Below, piece after piece: positions 11,401-19,684 of a stretch of 64,000 nt of DNA. The notes under the pieces were generated by a model. It made no database searches. It was not told the DNA's origin and saw nothing but the letters and a program-made list of their open reading frames with translations. The stretch is from the NCBI RefSeq assembly GCF_002954265.1, contig NZ_PPSL01000007.1:124001-188000 (forward strand). Reading direction: 5' to 3'. Source of the stretch: Flavipsychrobacter stenotrophus (lineage in GTDB: Bacteria; Bacteroidota; Bacteroidia; Chitinophagales; Chitinophagaceae). Each line of letters begins with the position of its first letter. Position 1 is the stretch's first letter. A program made the position numbers and the translations under genes.

Positions 11401-14400
11401 AATAATATCTACTTTATTATCACCATCTATATCTCCCATACCCAGTGAATAGGGAGAACCTGTAACCGGATATAGGTGAGCAGTAAAGCCTAAGGTACCG
11501 GGTGTAGAAGAAGTATTTTCAAAAACTGTTACATTGTTTGAGAAGTAGTTCCCCACAACAATTTCAGGACGGTTATCTCCGTTCACTTCCATTGCCTGTA
11601 CTTCTGTTGCTGTAGTACCACCCGTTGCAATATCAAAGTGTGCTGCAAAATTTATATTACCTGTACCAGATGAAGTATTGCGGAACACAGAAACGTTATC
11701 ATCGATAGAGTTACTTACAACTATATCTATTGCACCATCATTATCAAAGTCTGCTGCAAAGATACTACCCGATGATCCTGGATTTGCACCAATAGCAGGT
11801 GTACTACCTATTGCAAAAGAATCGAACTGAGTAGGAGTTGCACCAAAGAAAGTCCCGGGGAATGCACCCGAAGGTATAGAAGTCATATTATTACGGAATA
11901 CCTTAATTGTTGAGGTGCTTCCTGTAACAACAGCTATGTCTAATTTACCATCTCTATCGTAATCTGCAATAGCTACTTCTGAAGGACCTACACCTGGGTT
12001 TAGATCTGTCTTCGCACTAAAGCTCATTACTCCTAGGGAAGTTGTGTTCCTAATGCAGGATATACGGCCTGAATTTGATGCCGCTACTATGATATCTAAT
12101 TTACCATCACCATCAAGATCTGCCAGCTTAACATTTACACCACCATTAGATGACGTACATACAACTGGTGCCGCATATGCAATAGTTCCGGCACTACCTA
12201 TATTACGGTAAATATTAACGGCACCCTGACCTGCTGTATTTGAGTTATAAGTACAAACTATAAGGTCTGGCTTGCCATCACCGTCCATATCACCGAAATT
12301 AGCATGACGTGGACCCGCACCGGCACCCGTGCCAAAAGGACTTGTTACCGCCAGATCGACCCTTGGCCTGAAGGTAGCACTACCCGGTACATAACAGCCA
12401 TTGTCGTAAGTAGGCAGGAAGAAACCTGATTGATTACATGCAAAAAGGCTGAGTGCATTTAAGTAAGATACGCTGGTGTAGTTGGCACCTATTGGCAGCA
12501 AAACAGTAAGTGTTGTACTGCCGCTACCTACTACTGTTCCCTGTACAGGGCCGAAGAATACTATGTTATTTGAAGGAGTACTGGCATCAAAGCCGGTACC
12601 CGTTATGGATACTAAAGTTGTCAATGGAATACCCACAACCGGTGTTACCGATGTAATGGTTGGAGCTGTTGGCACCGGAAGAACAGTTATAGCCTGGGTA
12701 TCTGCAAGTGTACCGCAGCTGTTGCTTACTGCATAAGATATAATCGTTGTACCTAATGCCAAACCGGTAACCACCCCTGCGTTGGTTACTGTAGCTACTG
12801 TAGGTACTGTGCTGCTCCAGTTACCACCAACACCTGTAGTAGTTAGTGAAGTAGAGTAACCTGCATAAACGAAGTTTGCACCTGATATTGTACCCGGAAC
12901 AGGCAATGATATTACATGTACCAAAATAAATGTATCAGCAGTACCACAACCACCATAGCTTACAGTGTAACGAATAGTAGTAGTATCAGTTATTGCGGCA
13001 CTTATGCCGAAAAGCTCGCCGGTTGATGCGTTAATTGAAGCCACAGCTGCATTAGCTGTAGTCCAGGTGCCACCAGATAAACCATTAGTTAAAAATACAG
13101 ATGAACCCACACATACATTGGTTGTACCACCTATTGGCAATGATGGAGAAGTTGGTGATGGTGATATAAAGCCCAAGACCTTTGTTGCTGTATCCAGGCA
13201 CAAGCCATTGTTAACGATGTATAATACCGAATCGCTACCAACCGCTGCACCATTCAAGGTAATGGAAGTAGAAGTAGAACCAGGAGATACTGTAGCAATG
13301 GAAGGGTTAGCATTTACCCATGAGCCACCACCAAGGCTGGTAAGTGTTACCGCATTGCCTACACAATTACCAAAAGCACCGCTTATTGTTCCGGCGTTAG
13401 GAGTAGGATTGACAGTTACCACATGATGGGCACTCTGGCTACCGCAACTCAATGAAGAGTTAGTATATAATATAGTAGTGCTACCCGCGGTAACACCTGT
13501 TACCGTAATGATACCACCTACGGTATCTATTGTAGCATTACCAAGGTTACTGCTTGTCCATACACCACCGATAGCAGTAAGGTTCTGCAGCGTCATTGAT
13601 GCACCTGTACATACTGCCGAGGGGCCAGTTATGTTACCGGTATCGGCCAATGCCTTTACTGTAAGCACAAACCTTACATAGTTGGTATCAGACAAGTAAG
13701 TAACCTTATATATTACAGTATCTATACCTGCGGTTACACCTGTAGCAACACCTGTTACAGGATCAATTGATGCACGGCCAAACTTTGTAGTCCATATACC
13801 TGCCTCACCCGAGCAAGGAAGTGTGCTGCTGAAAGTACGTGTAGCACCTACGCATACTGAATCTGCAGAACTTGTTATTGAGGTAGTATCGGGGGTGGCT
13901 ATGTTCTCGAAGATGGAGATTGAATTTAACCCCTTATTTGCGACTAGTACATCAGGCTTACCATCAAGATCCATATCTCCTACAGTCACTCCCTGAATGT
14001 CGGCACCTGCGCCGCCAATCACATAATCCGCTCCAGCTGTAAGTGAACCTGAAGAAATTCCAGCACCGGCAATTGCATGAGTATTTCTAAATATCTTAAG
14101 TCTACCGGTCAAATTTTTAGAAAGAGCGACATCTACCTTTCCATCGCCATCAAAATCACCTGATGTAATCGAATAGCCGTATGATCCTGCAGAAAATGAT
14201 TGACGTGTGAACGCCAACGACCCTAGGTTACCAAAGACTTCAAACCCATCACTAGCAGATCCTGTATAGAAGCCTACTAGCAGATCCGGCAAGTTATCCC
14301 CGTTTATTTCCGCAACCTGAATTTCAGTGTAAATGGAACCAAGTCCTACGCCAACATCACTATGTGCAGCAAAATTTATATTGCCTGATCCAGACGAAGT

Positions 14401-15510
14401 ATTCCTAAGGACAGAAATAGTACCGTCATTTGTGTTGCTGGTTACGATATCAAATTTACCGTCCCCGTTAAAATCAGCGGTAACAAGACTTCCTGGCTGT
14501 GAACCATCCATTGATGACGTTTTCGGTCCCAAACCACCAACAGGAAATGAAGAGAATGGTGTGAGAGGAGCAGCAACACCAAAAAAAGAGTTGGGGAATG
14601 CGCCACCTGGTATTGAGGTCATTTCGTTGTGATAAACCTGAACTCTTGATGTATCGCTATTAATGCTGGCTATGTCTAATTTACCATCACCATCAAAATC
14701 TGCAATAGCTACTTCCGGCACTTGGCCCGTACCAGGGTAGATATCAGTTCTTGCTGCGAAGCTCAGACCTGCCATACCAGTACCCGTACTTGTATTTCTG
14801 ATACACGAAATTCTTCCTGATCCTGATGCTGCGACTATTATATCCAGCTTTCCATCTCCATCAAGATCCGCTAACTTAACATTCACGCCACCATTTGCGG
14901 CAGTGCATACGTAAGGTGTAGTATTATAAGACAATACGCCATTAACGGTACTATTATTTAAATATATATTCACAGTGCCCAAACCGGCAAACGTTGGCAT
15001 AATCGGATCTCCGTAAGTTGATATTACAAGATCTGGCTTACCATCTCCATCCATATCACCAATATTTCCATGACGAGGCTGCGAACTGGTTGAGAACGGG
15101 CTATTTACAGGAATATTAACAGCTGTTGAAAAACGCGAAGTACTACCTACTGGGGATATATAACAACTGTTATCATACTTCGGCAGAAATAATCCTTTCT
15201 GCATACCTGTTTGCAGACTTGTATTGTTCAGCACGCTTATGCTCGCATATTGTGCTCCTGCAGGTACTGTCACAGTCAAAGAAGTACCACCACCTGCGGT
15301 AACTGTTGCTTTAACACCTCCGAAATAGACTGTATTGTCTGCTGCCGTGGCTCCAAAACCTAATCCGGTGATAGTAACAACAGCACCTGGTGCTGCAGTA
15401 TTTGGAGTAACTGTACTGATAATAGGTTGTGCCACAGTGGTTAATGCAAAACTCCCCAGCAACAATAGGACAGCTATTAATCTCGTGGAGACAGTGTAGA
15501 TTTTTTTCAT
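5407..15510 (-). CDS. Giant multidomain IPT/TIG, FG-GAP, Ig/PKD-like protein with T9SS C-terminal sorting domain (3367 aa)
   Basis: A signal peptide (1-28, ending TVAQ) is followed by TIG1 (about 29-110), FG-GAP/VCBS repeats (about 145-530, DGDGKPD loops), Big_2-like Ig domains (about 545-945), TIG2 (about 950-1040), a second FG-GAP block (about 1070-1430) and more Ig-like domains. Residues about 1850-2600 are ten near-identical domains of 76-78 aa, eight of them forming a 690-bp higher-order repeat. Then come further Ig-like domains, two PKD-like domains (GxINETLT, LTANGC) and a type A sorting domain from about 3285 (VKIYPNPNNGNFSV, ending KFTGKVTITGNN). It should cross the outer membrane by T9SS and be anchored or released at the surface. 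A role as adhesin or gliding-associated filament is inferred from the architecture. Confidence 0.93.
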   Translation of the reverse strand: MKKIYTVSTRLIAVLLLLGSFALTTVAQPIISTVTPNTAAPGAVVTITGLGFGATAADNTVYFGGVKATVTAGGGTSLTVTVPAGAQYASISVLNNTSLQTGMQKGLFLPKYDNSCYISPVGSTSRFSTAVNIPVNSPFSTSSQPRHGNIGDMDGDGKPDLVISTYGDPIMPTFAGLGTVNIYLNNSTVNGVLSYNTTPYVCTAANGGVNVKLADLDGDGKLDIIVAASGSGRISCIRNTSTGTGMAGLSFAARTDIYPGTGQVPEVAIADFDGDGKLDIASINSDTSRVQVYHNEMTSIPGGAFPNSFFGVAAPLTPFSSFPVGGLGPKTSSMDGSQPGSLVTADFNGDGKFDIVTSNTNDGTISVLRNTSSGSGNINFAAHSDVGVGLGSIYTEIQVAEINGDNLPDLLVGFYTGSASDGFEVFGNLGSLAFTRQSFSAGSYGYSITSGDFDGDGKVDVALSKNLTGRLKIFRNTHAIAGAGISSGSLTAGADYVIGGAGADIQGVTVGDMDLDGKPDVLVANKGLNSISIFENIATPDTTSITSSADSVCVGATRTFSSTLPCSGEAGIWTTKFGRASIDPVTGVATGVTAGIDTVIYKVTYLSDTNYVRFVLTVKALADTGNITGPSAVCTGASMTLQNLTAIGGVWTSSNLGNATIDTVGGIITVTGVTAGSTTILYTNSSLSCGSQSAHHVVTVNPTPNAGTISGAFGNCVGNAVTLTSLGGGSWVNANPSIATVSPGSTSTSITLNGAAVGSDSVLYIVNNGLCLDTATKVLGFISPSPTSPSLPIGGTTNVCVGSSVFLTNGLSGGTWTTANAAVASINASTGELFGISAAITDTTTIRYTVSYGGCGTADTFILVHVISLPVPGTISGANFVYAGYSTSLTTTGVGGNWSSTVPTVATVTNAGVVTGLALGTTIISYAVSNSCGTLADTQAITVLPVPTAPTITSVTPVVGIPLTTLVSITGTGFDASTPSNNIVFFGPVQGTVVGSGSTTLTVLLPIGANYTSVSYLNALSLFACNQSGFFLPTYDNGCYVPGSATFRPRVDLAVTSPFGTGAGAGPRHANFGDMDGDGKPDLIVCTYNSNTAGQGAVNIYRNIGSAGTIAYAAPVVCTSSNGGVNVKLADLDGDGKLDIIVAASNSGRISCIRNTTSLGVMSFSAKTDLNPGVGPSEVAIADYDRDGKLDIAVVTGSTSTIKVFRNNMTSIPSGAFPGTFFGATPTQFDSFAIGSTPAIGANPGSSGSIFAADFDNDGAIDIVVSNSIDDNVSVFRNTSSGTGNINFAAHFDIATGGTTATEVQAMEVNGDNRPEIVVGNYFSNNVTVFENTSSTPGTLGFTAHLYPVTGSPYSLGMGDIDGDNKVDIILGEFTGEKIEVLRNTHSGGSLVGTSFTAGSTYSIASGAEPQGLTVGDIDGDKKADVVIANRLGNSVSIFKNISTPLISAIAGATDSVCVTATITLHSMHCDSSVGFWSTTTGKASVVAGLTDTTGVVTGIAAGADTIVYTVVYLSDSSSVKFPISVKALADTGDITGLSAVCVNATLTLSNTVTGGVWSSSNTGVATVDAATGLVYAVAAGTTTIFYTAQSLSCGPLSSSHVVTVNPLPNAGTITASGPGVCVGTSLTLTASVSGGTWSNANPTIATLTFAGSTATITGAAVGNATISYSVSTPSCGSDTATYVVTVSSSTAANTPITGTTTLCLGDTSALANTSTGGTWTTSNVTVATVDAVTGVVHSIAAGADTVFYSAAYPCNTVDTFVVITVNPAPNAGVISGASDSVCVAGTIALTTTGVTGGAWHSRFGFASVNPATGLVTGVSTGQDSIVYVSNTVSCGSDSAVYAIFVNPVPVVTASSGAASVCAGSSTTLSATGALTYSWSPAGTLSSSTGSPVIATPTANTIYTVTGTNVHGCSATNTVAVNYNALPTVAAAAGTSPLCAGSTTTLQGTGATSYSWTPSADISATTGAIVNFTGTTTSTYTVTGTDGNGCVNTASVTVTVNPVPTVTATPGTTPICAGTSTTIGATGAATYSWSPSTDLSASTGATVTFSGTNTTTYTVTGTSAGCSSTATATITVNALPAITAASGTSSLCFGSSTTLSSTGGVSYVWSPSATLSASTGTPVNATPTTSTTYTVTGTDGNGCVNTNTVTVTVNALPTVTAAAGTSPLCAGTTTTLQGTGATSYSWTPSTDISATTGAIVNFTGTTTSTYTVTGTDGNGCVNTASVTVTVNPVPTVTATPGTTPICAGTTTTIGATGATTYSWSPSTDLSASTGATVTFSGTNTTTYTVTGTSAGCSSTATATITVNALPAIIAASGTSSLCFGSSTTLSSTGGVSYVWSPSATLSASTGTPVTATPTTSTTYTVTGTDGNGCVNTNTVTVTVNALPIVAATAGTSPLCAGSTTTLQGTGATSYSWTPSADISATTGAVVNFTGTTTSTYTVTGTDGNGCVNTASVTVTVNPVPTVTATPGTTPICAGTSTTIGATGAATYSWSPSTDLSASTGATVTFSGTNTTTYTVTGTSAGCSSIATATITVNPLPTVNATAGSFIICAGDNTTLSATGAATYSWTPGTDLSASTGTPVTFTGLTTSSYTVTGTDLNGCTATASLTISVNPQPNAGAVTGATSVCVGSSTSLANTTAAGAGTWSIANANATITSTGVVAGVVAGADTVYYSYTNTCGTAVDTFAMTVNPLPFADTITGANDSMCIGSTLALTDPVAGGVWSSVNTAIATIDASGVVFPVSAGTDTIRYIYTNICGSDTAIYPLTVIATPTVSVITGPDSVCVNSTIVLTNLTTGGVWTSADTTIAKIDSVTGTVLGIAQGVVVMHYSFTNFCGIADTTDTVYVNPLPFADTIHGGVDSVCIGTSLTLTDPAIGGIWSTSAPTVMTITSAGVATALSAGTAIISYAITNSCGTAYAVDTIVVNPTPALTSALTQIVCSGTPLNYIPAATPTGTAYSWTRAAVPNITNPANNGVGGINETLTSTDSVAINVIYIYSLTANGCSNTQNLTVTVNPLPTLTSDTAFTVCSGSPILYFARTGTDFTVFAWNRPAVAGITPTTASGSFVINETLTNVPGLVTIPVTYIFTLTANGCVNTQTVHANVEPAPPTLPQITTMSPPYLCAGTMYQNFGAGLTPLPGINYVWSSYNAQVWATGSTDQYCLVNFTNPGMSWVYLTSNVTGFTCTSRDSFAVIVSNDFSDHPDVWYFNTDFVCSPSDEGSYQWGYDDASTLDSTLLSGETNQNYYNPTPDFAGKYYWVITTRHGCMQKTYYKTPTGIKNVTNSGVTDVKIYPNPNNGNFSVNVTSDYTEQGVLTVTNILGQKVLEANMVTNRKIDLQLDKAAGIYFVNVNTPHGKFTGKVTITGNN
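7690..9960 (-). repeat. 690-bp higher-order tandem repeat inside the giant gene
   Basis: Three domain types, told apart by SPLCAG, TPICAG and SSLCFG near their starts, recur in the order A-B-C-A-B-C-A-B with related flanking domains. The period is exactly 690 bp (230 codons): the stretch at 8041-8100 is matched at 8731-8790 and again at 9421-9480. The 8041 and 9421 copies are identical over those 60 bases, while the middle copy differs at several sites. No frame is broken. Confidence 0.92.
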
Positions 15511-15876
15511 ATTCGTAAGCGTGTTATACTAATAGTTAACAGAGTGCGAAATTCGCATTTTTTTTCTATTAAATGACCTAATTACTTAGAAAGTAATTAA
15601 CATTTAATCCTCAAAGTGTGATAGTTGAGGATGCTAATTTATAAAATTAAACTGAATATTTATAATACAATGGTCATGAACGGTGTTTTTTGAGGTGCGA
15701 ACGTCCGTTTTTGTTGTATTTATTAACAGTGACTCACATATTTAATGTTAGTAATACCCAGTAAGTAACAGCAAATTTGCCATAAAATAACATTGAATTA
15801 AAGAAAATAAAGCAATGAAATATTTTATTATAACCGACGGAACTGTAGCATATTAATAAACGGCATTAACTTTTGG
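15511..15876. other. 366-bp AT-rich leader region of the giant gene
   Basis: The region lies between the end of lgt and the start of the 3367-aa gene, on the same strand. It contains the TGCGAAATTCGCA dyad, a small hairpin around 15583-15605 (arms TAATTACTT and AAGTAATTA) and otherwise plain AT-rich sequence. There is no credible ORF. It is the likely promoter and 5' UTR of the giant gene. Confidence 0.5.
15545..15557. promoter_or_regulatory. Short palindrome upstream of giant gene, possible operator
   Basis: TGCGAAATTCGCA is a 13-base dyad 35 bases upstream of the giant-gene start codon, next to an 8-base A-tract on the coding strand. It lies where a promoter or operator would be expected. 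No clear TAnnTTTG box was found nearby, so the role is a guess. Confidence 0.3.
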
Positions 15877-16938
15877 TTACACAAACTTTTCCTTTGCCGG
15901 TTTGTAAAACAAAAGTAATCCCGCACCTGCTATAAACAGCACCACAGAAATGATCTCGGCCTGTGAGGGATGGATAAAGCCAAGATCATATTTAGAATTC
16001 ACCCTTACCAGCTCTACAAGAAAGCGCTCTACGCCCGCTAGCACCAGGTATACACCAAACATATGTAAAGGATATTTCAATTTCTTTCTTATAGACCACA
16101 TAAATGCAAAAAGCAATACACCGGCTATTGCCTCATATATAGGAGTAGGATATACAGCCACAGGCAATACACTGGTATAATCTCCCGTGGCACCGGCAAT
16201 ATGCACACCTTCATTACCCACATTATACGGATAGTTCATACCCACCAACCACCTCGGCACTCCCGCAGGTGCTGTGAACGGAATGCCTGGAGTACCCCTG
16301 GTAATATCTGCTATATACTGCGCGTCAGCAGGTGTTGCCGCTCTCAGTGCAGCATCGGCTTGCGTTACATAGGCAGTATTATATATACCCCAATCACCGT
16401 CGCCCGAGAACTGGCAGCCCAGCCTGCCAAGGCCATAGGCAAGCATTATGGCAGGCGCGGCCGCATCGCACAGATGCTTGAAACCTATTTTATATTTACG
16501 AGCATAATAATACAATACTATAGTAGCCACAATAAATCCACCATAGAAAGTAAGTCCGCTACGCGAAAACAGACTACCAATTGGGTCTTGTATAAAATCG
16601 CTCCATGTCTCAAAGGCGTTGAAGATCTTAGCACCTATTATGCCCCCTATTGCCGCAGCGAATACTATCTCGGTAATGAGCATATGCGGATACATCATAG
16701 TATCTTTTACTACGGTTACCGTGCTGCCGTCTGCTGCTTTCTCTTTTACCTTTATAGCCTTTTGTATAGGATGCAGCAGGCCCATTTTCTCCTTCCTCTT
16801 AAGCTCCATTGTTAATACTCTGGCAGCAGCTATAAAAGCCAGCGCCACAAAAAAGCCAAACGTTTTAAAAATGCCTAACCATGCGGGCATAGGTGTGCCC
16901 AGCAAACCTTGAAGCAAATACTGAAAATCGGGATACAT
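15877..16938 (-). CDS. lgt: Prolipoprotein diacylglyceryl transferase
   Basis: Inner-membrane enzyme that moves diacylglycerol from phosphatidylglycerol to the lipobox cysteine of prelipoproteins, the first step of lipoprotein maturation. The 353-aa protein has about seven hydrophobic segments and the Lgt signature region around GLGRLGCQFSGDGDWG, where E. coli has GRxGNFxN. The C-terminal part has the family pattern YPTPIYEAIAGVLLF. A hydrophilic insert (about 190-235) is longer than in E. coli Lgt. The window encodes many lipoprotein substrates with LxxC lipoboxes. A near-consensus -7 element (TACTTTTA) ends 4 bases before the ATG, so the mRNA may be nearly leaderless. Confidence 0.93.
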   Translation of the reverse strand: MYPDFQYLLQGLLGTPMPAWLGIFKTFGFFVALAFIAAARVLTMELKRKEKMGLLHPIQKAIKVKEKAADGSTVTVVKDTMMYPHMLITEIVFAAAIGGIIGAKIFNAFETWSDFIQDPIGSLFSRSGLTFYGGFIVATIVLYYYARKYKIGFKHLCDAAAPAIMLAYGLGRLGCQFSGDGDWGIYNTAYVTQADAALRAATPADAQYIADITRGTPGIPFTAPAGVPRWLVGMNYPYNVGNEGVHIAGATGDYTSVLPVAVYPTPIYEAIAGVLLFAFMWSIRKKLKYPLHMFGVYLVLAGVERFLVELVRVNSKYDLGFIHPSQAEIISVVLFIAGAGLLLFYKPAKEKFV

Positions 16939-17053
16939 GCTGTAAAAGTAAGTCTATACCCCGACAACAGGAAACGTTAAAAGTTAAAAGGAACAAAATG
17001 TGTTGGTATCATTATAGAATGCAAGAAGATAATGATCTGAAAAATCAGGCAAA

Positions 17054-17086
17054 AAAAAGTCCTTGTCGTGGGGACAAGGACTTTTT
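17054..17086. terminator. Bidirectional-looking intrinsic terminator
   Basis: A 14-bp perfect stem (AAAAAGTCCTTGTC with its complement) and the 5-base loop GTGGG sit just past the stop of the PQQ-propeller gene. On the minus strand it is followed by a run of eight T. It separates that gene from lgt. Confidence 0.85.
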
Positions 17087-17123
17087 CTGAGTTATTTGTT
17101 ATCGACGCAACTTAGCACCATAC

Positions 17124-18299
17124 TTAATTAGTATACCCGCTAACCTGGCTGTTGTAATTATTCTTGCGAGACAGGTCATCCAACACAGGTGAGCACTGCA
17201 TCTGTCCGTTTACGTTGTTATCCCATTTCATTGTACCGGCAACACTATCAATTGCATAGAAGTGCTTGTCATAGCTACCTATATAAATAGTACCCTTGTA
17301 GCAAAGCGGGCTAGACTTAATAAGACCATTTGTAGCAAATTTCCATTTTACACCACCGTTAATGATGTTCAATGCATATAGGTGATAATCATTGCTACCT
17401 ATGTATACTACCTGTCCGTAAATAACAGGCGAAGAGTTCACGTTACTGTTTGTACTGTCAGACCATATCTTAAGGCCTGTAGAGGTATCTACGCAATATA
17501 CCTTAAAGTCGTTACTGCCAAAGATACACTTACCTGCTGCTGCTGCCGGTGAACTGTTGATAGCACCACCTGTCTTGAATATCCACTTATTGATACCGGT
17601 AGAAGTAGGGCTGGTAAGATACATGCTATACACAGCACTATCACTGCAACCAATGTACAAGAACGGAGGACAGATAGAAGGAGACGAAGTGAATGATTTA
17701 GGTGCACCTACCGCATAGCTCCATGTAAGTAAACCGGTTGCCTTATCTACGCAATAGATAGTACCCGCGGTACTTGCAAAGTAAACCTGGCCATTGTAAA
17801 TGGTAGGTGAAGACTCCAGCGGTCCATCGGCTGTAAATGTCCATGAAACTGCGGCCGAGCCTGTATCTATTGCATACAAATTACTATTGGTTGTAGCCAG
17901 GTAAATCAGCTTACCATCGGCTATTGGCGTTGCCTTAATACTAAATGGTGTAGCACCTGCAATAGTCATTTTCTTTATGAGCACACCTGTATTGGCGTTG
18001 ATTTTATACAAAGTATCACAGTTACCTGCAAAGGGAGGTAACTTGACCGTACCTACGTACAGCATTTCATTGTACAATAATGGAGAAGCATATACCGATG
18101 ATGGCAACCCAAGCTCCCAGTTCTTAGCGCCTGTAACCGGGTGGTAGGCATAGATCACACCATTGTCACTTCCTATAATAATTGACGGGGAGTATGTTGT
18201 TGTTTGCGGATTGTCATCACTTTGCTTCTTACCGCACGCAGCAAGGAGCAATGAAGCAGTACAAACAGACAATACAATTTTAGACCAACGTTGTAGCAT
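17124..18299 (-). CDS. PQQ-binding-like beta-propeller lipoprotein (BamB-like)
   Basis: The ATG at 18299 gives 391 aa starting MLQRWSKIVLSVC with lipobox LLAAC. A longer frame to 18395 would put a poorly conserved leader before the signal peptide and start at the upstream terminator, so I reject it. The mature protein is made of repeated blades of the form W.F....SSP.....VY.GS.D, about seven of them, as in PQQ/BamB-type WD-like propellers. By analogy it could be a scaffold in the outer-membrane periplasmic leaflet. True BamB is not certain, because many Bacteroidota lipoproteins share this fold without a known partner. It is monocistronic, between terminators on both sides. Confidence 0.8.
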   Translation of the reverse strand: MLQRWSKIVLSVCTASLLLAACGKKQSDDNPQTTTYSPSIIIGSDNGVIYAYHPVTGAKNWELGLPSSVYASPLLYNEMLYVGTVKLPPFAGNCDTLYKINANTGVLIKKMTIAGATPFSIKATPIADGKLIYLATTNSNLYAIDTGSAAVSWTFTADGPLESSPTIYNGQVYFASTAGTIYCVDKATGLLTWSYAVGAPKSFTSSPSICPPFLYIGCSDSAVYSMYLTSPTSTGINKWIFKTGGAINSSPAAAAGKCIFGSNDFKVYCVDTSTGLKIWSDSTNSNVNSSPVIYGQVVYIGSNDYHLYALNIINGGVKWKFATNGLIKSSPLCYKGTIYIGSYDKHFYAIDSVAGTMKWDNNVNGQMQCSPVLDDLSRKNNYNSQVSGYTN

Positions 18300-18395
18300 A
18301 ACAGCGAACTGAGTTTTAATAAATTGCAAGATAGTAATTTTAAACAACTTTCTTATAATACGGTAAAGTTTCACAAAAAGGCACATGCAGGCCAC

Positions 18396-18426
18396 AAAAA
18401 AAGCCCGTCCTATTGCTAAGACGGGC
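18396..18426 (-). terminator. Intrinsic terminator of hpf
   Basis: Stem GCCCGTC / GACGGGC (18403-18409 with 18420-18426) followed on the minus strand by seven T. It lies 28 bases past the hpf stop codon. Confidence 0.85.
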
Positions 18427-18453
18427 CTTGTACAACTTTCGTTAGTTATTCGG

Positions 18454-18762
18454 TTATATATGTGCTATCTGTATTTTTTCCTTTTTGCGCTTTACCTGGT
18501 TTACCAGTGAATTGAAAGCGAGATCGAATGATTCTTCAAATGTTTTACTCTGGTGTTTTACAAAATAAGAATGCTTGGGAACATAAACTTTGATCTCAGC
18601 AACTTTATCCTTTACCTGATGCGAAAAATTATCGAGCTTTAAATATATCTCTGCACCTATTATCTTATCATGAAACGTATTCAGCTTTTCAATCTTGGCA
18701 TTCACATGATCTAGTAATTTCTGATCTGCATCAAAGTGCACAGTCTGGATTTGTACATTCAT
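18454..18762 (-). CDS. hpf: Ribosome hibernation promoting factor (HPF/RaiA family, short form)
   Basis: The 102-aa protein matches the short HPF/YfiA fold: N-terminal MNVQIQTVHFDADQKLLDHV, then AEIKVYVP and a basic C-terminal helix (NQVKRKKEKIQ). It binds the 30S decoding region in stationary phase and inactivates ribosomes. The long-form dimerisation domain is absent. It lies 28 bases after xerC on the same strand. The order rpsU-xerC-hpf is common in Bacteroidota, so two ribosome-associated proteins flank a recombinase in one transcription unit. Confidence 0.92.
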   Translation of the reverse strand: MNVQIQTVHFDADQKLLDHVNAKIEKLNTFHDKIIGAEIYLKLDNFSHQVKDKVAEIKVYVPKHSYFVKHQSKTFEESFDLAFNSLVNQVKRKKEKIQIAHI

Positions 18763-18790
18763 AACATATGTGTTTAGTTGTTAAAATAAT

Positions 18791-19684
18791 TCACCCTCTC
18801 GGATGATTTTGCTTATGTATCTCTTTAAGTTTATCAATACTGTTGTGCGTATATATTTGTGTAGCCGCAAGGCTGGAGTGACCCAGCAGGTCTTTTATTG
18901 CCTGTATGTTCGCTCCGTTATTCAGCAGGTGTGTAGCAAATGTGTGCCTGAGTACATGCGGACTGCGTTTACTGAGTGTGGTGGTCTGCGTAAGATACTT
19001 ATTAACTACCCTATACACATAGCCTGCATATAGTGGCTTGCCGCTTGGCACATTCAGTAAGTATTCTTTGTCGTACACCTCTTGCTCTTTCTTTACTGAA
19101 AGGTAATCCTTAATTGAATCCAATAATGCAGCTCCGGCAGGTATTAACCTTTCTTTATTACCCTTTCCTAAAACCCTTATTTGCTTCAGGCTCCACTCTA
19201 TGTCATTTTCTTTCAACTGCAGCAATTCATTGCGCCTCATACCTGTCGCATAAAGCAATTCGCATATGATCCTATCGGTAGCTCCTGCAAATCCTTCCCC
19301 AAAATCTATCTCTTCAAATAAATTAATGGTTTCAGACTCTTTCAGGAATACAGGCAGGCGGCCAGGTAGTTTCTGGGCATGGAGCAACTTTACCGGGTTC
19401 TTGTCAACAAGGCCCAGGCGAAGCAGGTATTTATAAAATGAATTGAGGCTGGATATCTTCCGGTTAATGGTACGTGGAAGCGATTTCTTTTCTTTCAGGT
19501 CGGCCAGCCAGCTACGCACATGAAAGTGAGAGATCAACGCTGGCTCGGCTAACTGAAATGTAATTGCAGAAAACAGAAAAAATTGTTGGAGATCTTGCTG
19601 ATAAGCAGATATTGTATGGGCTGAATACCTTTTTTCAAATTTAAGGTAATGAATAAAATTTGTCTGTGCCCCACTACTGCCCAT
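18791..19684 (-). CDS. xerC: Tyrosine recombinase, XerC/XerD family
   Basis: A 297-aa core-type tyrosine recombinase. The N-terminal SAM-like DNA-binding domain covers about 8-95 (YSAHTISAYQQDL). The catalytic domain shows all expected residues: R150 (ATGMR), K174 (GKGNKER), H243 and R246 (HVLRHTFATH), H269 (GHSS) and nucleophile Y278 (QIYTH). The role should be chromosome-dimer resolution at dif. Whether it is XerC or XerD cannot be settled here. The only usable ATG follows directly on the U-tract of the rpsU terminator, so expression probably depends on readthrough from rpsU. Confidence 0.9.
   Translation of the reverse strand: MGSSGAQTNFIHYLKFEKRYSAHTISAYQQDLQQFFLFSAITFQLAEPALISHFHVRSWLADLKEKKSLPRTINRKISSLNSFYKYLLRLGLVDKNPVKLLHAQKLPGRLPVFLKESETINLFEEIDFGEGFAGATDRIICELLYATGMRRNELLQLKENDIEWSLKQIRVLGKGNKERLIPAGAALLDSIKDYLSVKKEQEVYDKEYLLNVPSGKPLYAGYVYRVVNKYLTQTTTLSKRSPHVLRHTFATHLLNNGANIQAIKDLLGHSSLAATQIYTHNSIDKLKEIHKQNHPRG

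Noticed and set aside
16201-16815. 204-aa plus-strand open frame opposite lgt
   Set aside because: Lgt is recognisable on the other strand over the same bases; the antisense translation has no family features.
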